Shown: one piece after another, positions 46,601-58,600 of the stretch | How positions within the stretch are numbered: the first letter of the stretch is position 1 | Layout of the letters: each line of letters opens with the position of its first letter | Source of the DNA: Yamagishiella unicocca | Taxonomy: Eukaryota; Chlorophyta; Chlorophyceae; Chlamydomonadales; Volvocaceae | Direction: 5' to 3' | Length of the DNA stretch: 64,000 nt | Assembly: GCA_003116995.1 (NCBI GenBank) | Contig: BDSL01000031.1 | Location: 248,001 to 312,000 of the forward strand | Program-made: the position numbers and the translations under genes | Notes under the pieces: generated by a model | Database searches by the model: none | Seen by the model: only the letters and a program-made list of their open reading frames with translations | Told to the model about the DNA's origin: nothing

Positions 46601-49600
46601 TATCCGAAAACGCTGTATTGCCAAGTTGAGTCTTGCCCACTTGTTCTCATCCACCTCCCAAAGGGGGTGTCCTGGACGGCTCTACGTGCACCGTCGTCCG
46701 TCCACTTGGCCTCGCCCGCTCATAACACCATCCCATGTACCACGCCCCTCGCCCCTCGCCGCTCGCTCGCAGGGCCGGCGAGCCCCACCCTGGAGTGCAG
46801 GTGGTTGTGGCGCTCACGCATGCATTCTCGGAAGCAGCGGCGCCGCCGCAGGAAGCGACGGAGTCAGCACCGCCGGTCGGGGATGACAACGGAGATGGAG
46901 CTAATGGCACGACGCTCATCGTACGGCAGGCGCTCATCACAGGTGCGACTTCGTCGTCGACTGTGCCGTTGCTGATTGTATAATTGGAGTCCACTCAGGG
47001 CTTGAGCCCGTACAGTGTGTTTGGCATACTAGGGGTGAAGCGCACTTTGGTTTGTCTGCCGTGTGCTGCGACGCGCAGCGTCCAACCTCCATGGGCTGAC
47101 CCCACATAGCAACTGGTTGACCCGCCAATGGTGGAACCCATGATGCAGACGCCAACGGCACGATCGACCTGGGACAACTGTCCGGCATCACTGCCGTTGC
47201 CGCCGGTGTGGATGCCTCGGGCGGCGCGGTGCGGGTGGGTTACCACTCCGGGAGCCGCCGCCGCTACTGCTGGCGGCTGCCCTCCGTGCTGACCGGCAGC
47301 TGCAACCCGGACCGCCATGCGGGGGAGCAGGAGAACAGCGCCGGCGCCTTTGGTACGGAGCTACGGCTTCGTGCGTTGGCAGCCGGCAGCGACGGAAGCA
47401 ACGTGCAGGTGACTTAGGAGTCCGGAAGTCCTCGTTCCGAAGGCCAAGGGGGGGGACTGTCGCCTTCCTGTCATCCGCGGTTACGCCTTTTCATGCTTAC
47501 AATTTCTGCCTTTGTTTAATTAAAGAGGGGATTCCTTAACCCCGGGGCGTACCAAAGGGTCTCTGGTGAGATGCTTCGTCGTGTGAGGGATCTGGGCTCC
47601 GCTAGACGTGCATGTTTCGCAGTCAGCCGCTTGCGTTCAACGACGCCTGGGCCGTTTCCTTCCCTGCCCCGCACGCAGTTCTGTATTCCCTGCGCCGGGC
47701 TCGCGCTGGGGATGGAGCTGGCGGCGCCGGCCGCCGAGTCCGCTCAGTTGCGCCGCCGGTTGGGCCTGGTCCTTGTGTCAGTGGCGGCAGTAGCGACGGC
47801 GGCAATGCCAGGCTCACCAGGCGGAAATGTAAGGGCATTGGGACGAACATAGCTAGAGCGATCACATGGGGCCTATGCCCTGCAACAGCAGCGCACATTC
47901 AGAGCATCCGCGTGGTTTACCTATTGACTTATCTACATGGTTACCGTGTGCACTAAAGATGGCTTCGTCTTGATTGTCGAATTCCTCCCCCCTTTCCCCT
48001 GTCGTGGCTACTTTCAAGGCCGACGATGAAACATTCGAGACGTCAGAGGTCATGGACGAGCGCCATGTGACTATACATCAGGGCTACATCCAGGTCTCAG
48101 GCCTGGCTGCTGGTGTGTACAGGTAAGGGAAGTGCTGATGAAGTTCAGACCTGGCCCCTGCATATTCTCTAGGGCCCAGGTAGAATATTGCTTAGGCTAA
48201 TAGGTGTGGAGGCCAAGGCAAGCACCCGTAGGGTGTAGGCACTGCAGTCACTTTCGCCTGCAGCCCGTGCGAAGGACATGTTGCTGTACTCCCATCACTG
48301 TATGAACCCGCCGTACAGCCACCACCGTAAGCCGCCGTACACTCAGAGAGAGAGAGACCGCGTTACAGTGGCCGCACGACAGGCGGCACCCGCCCTTATC
48401 CCGGCGGGAAAGCACTGCGGAAGAGACACGGAACCAAGGTCGGGTACGGGCAACAGCAGGCAAACAGCATCATGCAAAGTCAGCACAAGCGACGGCAGGA
48501 CACGGCCCCATGCAGGCCACCCTTACGCGTCAAAACCACCACAAAAGCCCCCATTGGCTCACCTGCCCATCACCCGCACCACTCGTATCTCGAACCAGCA
48601 AAGGTGGCACCAGGAAAGAAAGAACGAAAGAACAAACAGCAGCCAAGGCAGGCTAGCTAGGGCGGCACGGCGCACATGAGCCGACCCCCGGTTACGAACA
48701 AAAATGGGTGGTCCACCCCCACGTCACCCCAGTCCTTGCGGGGCAAACCCAAGCCCGCAAAGTCCCGCAGCAAGGCCCAGAACTTAGCAAGGAGGCCAGA
48801 ACGCATAGCAGCAGGGAGGGTGGGGCCGGGGAGCCGATGAGAGTGTATGAGAGTGTACACTCAACTGGCACCGAAAGTGTGAGGAGATTACCCCTGACAA
48901 GTTGCGGAAAGTCGATGATGTCATCGTCGTATGTCGTACAACCTCATGGGGCTTTAGCTCAGTGGTAGAGCGCGCGCTTCGCATGCGTGAGGTCACCGGA
49001 TCGATCCCGGTAAGCTCCATTGTGTGCGGACGTGCCCGAGTGGTTAAGGGGTCTGACTCGAAATCAGATGGGATCTCCCGCATAGGTTCGAATCCTGTCG
49101 TCCGCGAGTTTTTTAGGGTTTAAACAACCAAACTAACCCGTTTCCGCCTTATTCCGCCGTACAGGCTCTTCGTTACACGCCTGGGCATCGCAGCAACGCT
49201 GTTCGTATACAAGAGCCCTGTCATTGGGCCCGCGCCACCGGTGCCAAACGTTTCGGTGACCGATGGTGCTGGCCCAGCCACACCATCAGAACGGCCTGGC
49301 GGCTTCGTTTTGAGTGGTGGCTTGGTGGCACCACTGTCGGAGGCGCAACCGTTGCAGGTAGTGGGGCCTTGCAGGTAGTGGGGCGGGCCAGGCGAGGGCG
49401 GCACGACATGATGGAGGAGAGGAGGGGGTGAAAACCCACAACTTATGGGGGGCCACGTTTGGTAGAAGCGGCAGGTGGCATTCTTCGCCTGCGCATGATC
49501 GCACCCACAGCTAGCACTCGGGAGCTTTGCCGGCCTGCCGCACGTCTGACGCTGTGTCTCGCTGGTGATATTCCCACTTTCCGCACCCGACCCCATGCAC

Positions 49601-52600
49601 AGATCGTGGAGCTGGGCGCCAACTCCAGTGGTGGCGTGACGGCTCGCCTGGAGGGCAGCGAGCAGCAGCTGGCAGCGGCGGTCGTACACGTGGTGTTGTC
49701 GCGGTTCGAGCCTCACTTTGGGTATGTTGGTATGAGGGCCTTACTATGGGAAGACGTTGCCAGGTGACCAAACGTGCCTGGCATATGTGTGGTGCGGACG
49801 AGGGGGCTGGGCCTGTCGAGCTCCTAGCGCCAGATTGTTCCCTCCATTCCTCAATCGATTCATCAGGTCTTGGCAACGCCGCCCGTCCTGCACCTTTCCA
49901 CCCATCCCATCCTCCTCAGAGCGCAAGGCAACCCAGCCCCCCTGGGTCGCCGTTGGCTGCTGGCTGGCCCCGGCAGCGCGTTTGGGTGCACTACACCCGG
50001 TACCTACCAGAGCGGCAGGCGGCAAGGCGACGAGGTGGGGCCGGTAGTACACAACAGCGGCCGCGCGGCAAGACTGTAATCTTCGCGCGAGTGCAATGCT
50101 TGCGTCAGCGGGCTAGTCCTCGCCACCTCCATCTGCCTCCAGACTTCGACACGGCTAACCCACGCATGATGCACCCCAAACCGCACTCGAATCCAACACC
50201 GTCCATCGTGTAAGTGCCCTCCCCCTGCGCCGTACCACCATTTCAATCCCAAAGGTGCGGTACGTCTTGGAGCGCAGGCGTCTGGTTGCCGAGGTGAGCT
50301 GCGGGAAGTGAGGGGAAGAGGAAACCCATGGCCCTACACAATGATAACACCTTCAATTGTCTGGAACCTTTCGCCTATGCACTGCGTGTACAACATACCA
50401 CATTCTTTTGGCTGCGAGCCTGGCCAAGTGCTCTTGTAGGGCCGTGGAAGTGTGGGAGTGAGCTGGTGCCTGAGTGGCCGGAACTCCTGGACGCGCCCAG
50501 CAGTCCTTTCTGACCTGGCGCCCGCCTGGTCATGGGAGCAGGCTCCCGCCATTCCCTAAACCCTCACCCCTAAACCCTCACCCCTAAACCTTCTCCCAAA
50601 CCCTCACCCCTAAACCTTCACCCCTAAACCTGCACCCCTAAACCTTCACCCCTAAACCGTCACCCCTAAACCGTCACCCTTAAACCGTCACCCCTAAAAC
50701 GTTACCCCTAAAACGTCACCCCTAAACCGTCACCCCTAAACCGCCACCCCTAAACCGTCACCCCTAAACCCTCACCCCTAAACCCTCACCCCTAAACCTG
50801 CACCCCTAAACCTGCACCCCTAAACCTGCACCCCTAAACCTGCACCCCTAAACCTGCACCCCTAAACCGTTACCTGCACCCCTAAACCTGCACCCCTAAA
50901 CCGTTACCCCTAAACCGTTACCCCTAAAACGTCACCCCTAAAACGTCACCCCTAAACCGTCACCCCTAAACCCTCACCCCTAAACCCTCACCCCTAAACC
51001 GTCACCCCTAAACCTGCACCCCTAAACCTGCACCCCTAAACCTGCACCCCTAAACCTTCCGACGGCTGTCCTGACCCCCCGTGCCTTTTCGCCTTGCGCC
51101 TCGGACGTACGGCAGGGCCGCGTGCGTCCTATGCCTGCGCTTGTGGATCGTCCGAGCCTACTGGTTGAGCCTTGGAAGGTGGGTTGTGCGGCAGGGTGGG
51201 GTGGCGGGCGGCGCGGGGCCACGGCAAGACACACGAATAATGGGTTTTGGAGCTCCAGACCCGTCAGTAGATTTCGTGTGAGCAGCTATGAAAGGTGCGC
51301 GCGGGCAAACACACGCGTTGCTCCATTGCAAGTCGGTGAATGATCACGTATTAAAGGATAATTATACTTGCGTGTACGGCAGGTCCGCGAGACGACCACC
51401 GCCGTACGAGCTGCCGAGCGAGGCGAGGCATTCGCAGCTGCTGGAGGTACGTCGAGTAAGGGACTGGACTTGATCGGGGTCAGGGGCGGCGTTCTCAGTG
51501 CGGGTGTCGTTAGGCTTGGTGACATGAAGCAGGGTCTGGAAGCAAAGACCTACGATCCTGAAGGGAGATTGGTTGAAACAGGGTGCCGTTGCCTGGCGTG
51601 GATATAAAAGCGTGTGGGGAGTGTGCATGTGCTTTTGCACCATACGGCGCTGAAAACGGGTCGCAGCGCCGATGGGGTGCACATCGTGTGCGATCCTTGC
51701 AGGGCCGCTGCGGACACGGGTTTCGTAACGTGTCACGCATATCCATCCATCGCACCACCTCCCCTTCCCTGCGTACCACCCAGCTCCCCTCCCCTGCAAA
51801 TCCTCGCCGCACTGGCCCACAGGACGAGGGCGCCCGCACATGGGTTCAGCCTTATCGCCCATGTGGGGCAATGGTATGGTCTGCGGTTCGGCCATGATGG
51901 ACGCACCAATGTGTCGCCAGTATGGAGGCGGCGGAACCAAGGTATGGCAAGATGATTCACCAGGAAGAGGCTGAGATGATGTATCTTACAAGTATTGCAG
52001 ATACGTCGACTACCTGTGATTTCTCCTCGCGGTTCCCTTTCGCACCACAGCACGTCAGCACCCTCGGCCTCGCCTTCTGCCCGCCATCCGTCCTAGTGGC
52101 CAACGTCCCCGTCGGGGCGGACGGCGTTGTGCGACTGGCTCCGGAGCAGCTGGCGGCGGCAGTGGCAGCTGCTGTGGGGCCCGCGGGCGTGTCGATGTCG
52201 AGCTCTGACCCGTGGGTCGCTGCTGGCCACCGAGTGGTGCGCCTCATCGCGTACACCGCACCGGCAGGTGCGTGCGGCTCACGAGGGATGGAACGGACAC
52301 AGAGGCAACACTAGCGCGTATGGCTTGTAGGCTGCAGGCTGGTGGTAGGGTTGCGCGCGGAATTGGCTAGCAAGTCAATAGCGGTGTGGGGGGTGTCTTC
52401 CGGAATGGACGCTGCGGCTAGGGCAGGTGAGGCTGGAGAGCTGCGGTGTGGAAAGCTACTGGCCCGCGTTTTGAAGGACAAGGCGCGCCGTCCCCCTCAG
52501 CCCCCGCTACCGTTTCCCACCGGCGCTACTCTGCCAAGCAAACGTAAGCCCTGCCCTGTCCTGTGTCTCGAACGCCCAGGCGTTCCCGCCTCTGTCTTCG

Positions 52601-55600
52601 GTTCCCATGCGTACTGCGAGGCGCGCACGGCGGTTGAGGGTGCTCCTGCGCCGTCATGGAGTGACCCGCGGGTCACCACGGCGCTTCAGAGGCCCTTCCC
52701 CGCAGGGTCTGCATGCGTGGAGAGAAGGTGCGCCGCTCGTGCGGGTGAGGGTGAGGGCCGCAGCGTCGAGAGCTGGCCTAGTGACCAGGACGACCAAGGA
52801 GGGCGCTGTGGGGTGAAGGGCATTGTGGGATCCAGCAACAAGGATACAAGGGGAAACCCGTGGTCGGCACTGGACAGGAAAACCGGTCTGGAAACGGCGG
52901 GTGGGCGCTGCCAGTAGCCAGTAAGGTCCCCCCCAAGGAGTGCCTCACGAAGCCTCCGTCGATGTAAAGTGTTACGTTGGGGCCCAGAGGACCGCCGGGT
53001 GACGCACGAGAAAGAGACAAAGTCGCTTCGGAGTCACTGAAACAATGACATCGGAGTACACGCAGGCAGCCATGCCTGCCATAAGCTCTTGAGTTGCAAA
53101 GCTTATCGACTGACTTGTCGTGCCGTACCCATTCGACTGCACCTCGATAGGAGCTGCCATGCGCTGCAGCCAGGAGCCGACCTGGTGGTTGCGGACGCTG
53201 CGACCGCGAAGCTGCAACTGTACGCGACCGTTCAGAAGGTGAGGTGTACCGAACGGGATGCGACGAGTTGGTCCACAACAGGTATACGTATGGCAGGTTG
53301 GGGTACTGCGGGTGTACGGCAAGTGTGTGGTCTTGTCGCAAAATTGTTGAACGGTACGTGTATGGTTGTGTGGTGAAGCCAAGCCGCTTTGGCACACAAG
53401 GCCCGGCTGGGGGCGATGCCGTACCGTAATGCCAAGTACGCCTCAACCGACAACCGTCCCTGCCACTTGCGCTGCGGCTGTGAACCGCACGCCGGCAGGT
53501 GTGGGCACTGTACGGCTCTCTGCTCAGCCTGGCGCCGTTCAACCCCCTGATGCCGCCGAAGGCCGCCGACAGCGACGATGCGCGCCTGTGGGGCGAGTTC
53601 TCTAGCGTGGGGTCCTGGGCGACCCTTTCCAGGTGCGTCCGTCACTGCCGCTACTGCTGCTGCCCGCCCCCATCCCAAAACGTCCATACGAGGCGCGACC
53701 GAACAGCCTCACTAGCCCAATTAGCTCGCTGGTGCCTTAGGGCTCCTGGACCCGCTTCCCACCCCTCCTGGGCCTTATCGCCTCCTGCTGCCACAGCGCT
53801 GCCAAGGTCCAGTGCTACAGCCAGCTCGCGTGCCGGGAGCTGGCATTCTTCTGCTACTGCCGCGACCCAGAGTTCTTCCAGGCGGTCGTACTGCCGTACA
53901 TGCGCCTGCGCCTGCCGTCCAGCCGCTGCTGCCTGGACGCCTGGTTGGCGGGCGTCAGGGGCAGCCAGCTGGTGGAAGTGTGGGGGGCGCCGCATCGGTG
54001 GGTGGGTGGGTGGGTGGGTGGGTGGGTGGGTGGGTGGGTGGGTGGGTGGGTGGGTGGGTGGGTGGGTGGGTGGGTGGGTGGGTGGGTGGGTATGGTTCCC
54101 CGTGGATACCGCCTCTTTTCGGCTTGTTCGGCCTGAGTCGCTTCTTTCCCGCAACCCTTCCCACATAGCCTCTGCCAGACGTACTGTGCTTACTGTCTGC
54201 GCGCCCGATCGCACCTAACCTGCCCTGCCCTGCCGTACTCTGCCCTGCCCTGCCGTACTCTGCCCTGCCCTGCCGTACTCTGTCCTGCCCTGCCCTGCCC
54301 TGCCGTACTCTGCCCTGCCCTGCCGTACTCTGCCCTGCCCTGCCGCCCACATCACGGCCGGCATCACGTGACGCACTATCAGGTACGGCACCCTGACCCC
54401 CCTGGAGCGCATCCTGCTGACCTGGGAGGAGGACCTGATGGCAGCGGGCGACGGCCCGCAGCCGCCGGTTCTGACTCGCCTGGCGCGCCTGGCGGCGGAC
54501 CTGCGGACTCGCGTCAAGCGTCGGAGTTGGACCATGGGCGCCGGGGCGGCTGCGGGTGCGCGGCTGGGCCGTGGGGGGTGCGGGCGGCTAGGCACGGTGA
54601 GGGTCGTAGCCAGCCAGTGGAAGCGATTACCTCGGCTGCAATGCTGCGGCGAAACTGATTACCTCGGCTGCGACTCCGCGGCCCCATCCCTGGCATGACC
54701 CGCAGAAGCAAAGCGCCGCCGATTCGAGCTGGCGCTGAACGGTCCGGGACAGGGTGATGACGACGCGGGTCAGGTAAGGACTGAGGAGATAAGGGAGCAG
54801 GGATTGGTGGTGGCGGTGGTGGGGTTGGTGGGGTTTGATGGGGTTGATGCCACCACGGTGGCAGCATATCCGACATACCCCTGTGAGCGGCAGCAGCCTC
54901 AGTAACATGACAGCGGGGGGGGCCTCATGGCGCATCGTATGGCTCTATCACCTGACGTATCCGACAAGGATAGATCTTCCTTCCAGGCCAGTCCCTAACT
55001 GCCGAGGCATTTCCATCAACAGTCGGTTAGTTTGCAAACCTCGCCCGCCCGACACCCCGCCACATGCGCCTCGGCCTCGCCCCCACAGCTCAAGGGAGGC
55101 GATTTGGAGCGGGTTATGGAGACGGCTTTCCAGGATTTCGAGGTGCGCGCTTTGGCCCTTGGGTTTCCTGGGCTGCTTGTGATCTTACACCCGAGTTCAA
55201 CCCCGTGTGTCAACACCATGGATGCCCCTTGTGCGCTGGCAACCTGGTCGATTGTGCATCGACCCCAGCCCGACCCAGCCAGGAACACCCTTAATCCGTT
55301 CCAGCCAACCGTGATCCTTACGAACCCAGGCAAACTAGTTTGACGCGATGGCTTCGCAGGTGGGGATGGCCGCTCCACAGATGCCTGCGCAGGCCGTGGC
55401 CAACCCGATCGCACCACAGGTGCCTGCGCCCATGTCCTCCTCGGTCGCCCCAAGGAGCGGCGCGGCAATGCTGGGGTACGGCATGAAGTCCCTGGGGATG
55501 GCGATGCCTGCTATGATGGCCACCAACGCGGCCGACATTTCGTTGCGGGCGGCGCAGGCGGCAGCGCCGCCGTACCGTCCTGCGCCGGCGACGCAAGAGT

Positions 55601-58600
55601 GGGCGGAGGCCGGGTGGTTTCGGAGGTCACCAACGGCGAAGCTGGGTGAGCGACGAGAAATGCGGCGGGAGGACATGGGTTGGGCTGTCAGAACCCGACG
55701 CGACAGGATTCCCTTTGAATCTGTAGATACGGGTCGCTTCCCGAACTGATGATGCGAAGTAAATGCATGCGTCCCATGACCCCTGAACCCCTTCCCCAGA
55801 CCCCGACACCATTTCCCCCGAGAGCGAGTTCTGGGCGGACCTGGCGGAACACCTGTCCAAGGGGGGCCGGCTGGGATCTGGATCTGGATCTGGATCTGGA
55901 TCTGGATCTGCATTCCTGCCCCGCAGCCTGGAGAGTGGCGGCTGGAGCTTCTCGGACGCGCTGCTGGCTACTGCCGTGGTATGGACTGGCCTGCGCGGCA
56001 AAAAGGATGTTGTCGACTTGTCGTGGTAGGGGCTGGCTTTTGGTAGACTGCTGTTCAGGGAGCTGTCACCTGCAACAAAGCGAGGTTTTCCCCAACAGGT
56101 ATTCCGCCAAATTAAAGGCCCTGAACCCCTCCCCCTCCCTTTCCTCCCACTTTGCGTCCTTCAGGTGGGCGTATCCTGGGAGGAGGCGCACCCGCTGTCA
56201 GTGGCCCATGGGACGCGTCTCACGCTCACGGCCAGCTCGCCCACCCTCGCCTACGTGCGCCAGACTGCGGCCCTGCCGGCTTCGGAGCTGGCTGCCGGGT
56301 CCGCCGCGGCCGCCCCCGGCCCCGGCCCCGCTGGCACCAGCAGCCGTGGCCTGCTTATCCTGCAGCGGCTGCTGGACCCCAGCCTGGATCCCAGCGATGT
56401 GCCGCGGCGTGGGAGCGGCGGCGCTGATGCTGCAGACGGCGATGACGACGAAGAGGTGTGGGCGCCGCGTGTCGTACACACATAAGCCATAGGGGTGCGT
56501 GTCCGGGTGTAGTACTGGGGCGTGGTGAACACGCACCTCGACCCAAACTGGTGGGTACACATCGGAACCATACCTCGGCTCAGGTACTCCAACTTAGCCC
56601 CTCCGGCCCTGGCCCCGCCCTCCCGGCGTCTAATCAGGAGCCGGAGCAGCAGCATTCCTCTGGCGGTGTCGAGGTGCCGCCCGGGTCACCGCTGACGTAC
56701 GGCAGGACGTACTGCTACTCCATCACGGTCACGAACACCGGTGCCAGCAGCATGCGGATGGATGTGACGGTGCAGGCGCCCGAGGTACGGCACGTCGGGG
56801 TTTCGTTTGAGGATGGGGAGAGCACAGGGCGGGGACGCAGCATGAAGTACGCCCCCCCCCCTACACACCACGGGTTATCTCCCCACCACTTGACCCGCAT
56901 GCATGGTCGGTAACAGCTCACCGAAGCATGGGGCTCGTGAGAACCTATGAGCGCGTAGGCGCAAGGCGCGTTGGCGTAACTTGGCACCGAAGCTTTCAAC
57001 TGCCAACGTCCAACCGCCGAGAATCCCAACCGCCGCGAATCCCAACCGAACAGGGCGCCGTGGCGCTTGGAGGCCGCCCTGCCCTGTGGATCCGCTCGAC
57101 GGAGCTGCAGCCGTACGGCGCGACGCATCTGCCCCTTTACTACTTCTACTTTCCCAGGGGTGGCGCAGAAGGCGGCGGCGGCGGGGGCGGCGCTGGCGAA
57201 CTCCACGATGCCTTCCCGGCGGCCGCGGCGGCGCGCGAGCGGGTGCTGGCTGTTGCCTTCGGGCAGAGCACCAAGCTGCAGGTACTGCATTGAGTCCGTT
57301 TTTAGGTTGTCGTTGTTATACGGTTACACAGGTCTGACCCCGTGCCCACTCATTCCGACGCCACGCATTGGTGCAGGTGCTGCCCTCCCTGCCGCCCCCG
57401 CCCGCTGTGGACCTGTCTTCCGCCTCCGTGAGCTGGTCCCGCCTGGCGACGCTGCCCGCGACGCCCGAGGCAGACGCTGCACGTTTGCGGTACCTGGCGG
57501 AAGGTACGCAGCCGGCAGCTGTGTACGTCGATTTTCGTTACTCGTTGAGCCGAAGGGGCATGGCAGCTCTGCAGCCACTTTCGCGCCCTGTGCCTTTGAA
57601 CCCGGTTAGGACCCCGACCGCTTGGTTTCGCAAACCCAAACCAAGTTTATGGGCACGTTGACCGGCAGACATGCCGCACTGACCCATGTACACTGACCCA
57701 TGGGTACGTTTACCGGCCGACATGCCGCACTGACCCATGGGTACGTTGACCGGCCGACATGCTGCACTGACCCACCGACACCACTGACCCACCAACACGG
57801 TGTGCGTACTGTGACCCACAACCCAGTGACGACTCGCGCCTCGTCCCTACTCCCCCGTGCAGGTGATCTGTCGGCCGCTGACCTGAGCCTGGTGCTGTGG
57901 CGCTGCCGGGATGCGGCCTTCTGGAGAGAGGCGGTCGCAGCCCTGCGCCGTCGGCACGTGTGGTCCGCGCGACTCTGGTGCGTGTGGCCTCACTTGCGCT
58001 CCCGACAAGATTAGTGCCACCACCTCCCGACAAAAGTTTAGTGCCACCACCTCTCCAACCCGTGCTGCTGTGTGGCATGAAGTTGGAATGAATGGATATG
58101 GGCGTGCTGTTCGCGTTTTGACCCATTGAACACGCTTCCATCTGTTCACACGACAGGTCGTACGCTGTGCTGCATCGTGATGAGGAGGCGCTCCGGGAAC
58201 TGCTGCCAGCCCAGGGACGGCTGAGGGGCCTGTTGGGACAGGAGGTGAGCGGTATTGGACAGACAGTTACGCGATAGACTCAGATAAGCACAATCTTAAG
58301 AGACTTGTGGAGTCAACTTGTCAGTGTTGGTGAAGCACAATTGGATTATTTCGAATTCAGACCTTGGTTTGTTGGGTGGTCCTAAAAAGGACGTCAAATA
58401 TTGCGGACGGTCCCGAAGGACACGACCGACGGGGAAGGAATAAGTTTTCAACCAGCAATAGTCGCGACTCGGTTGGACCTCACAGTCTGCGACATTGCCC
58501 CAAGCGCAAAGATAATGATGGCTGTGTTGCGGCGGGATCACACCCCGCTTGCCAGGAAACCGACTGTCCACTGTCGCGATGGTGGGTCATCAATATTCGC

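Noticed and set aside
50560..51058. True telomere or chromosome end
   Set aside because: Coding exons of the same gene continue in frame on both sides, and the unit is longer than a telomere repeat.
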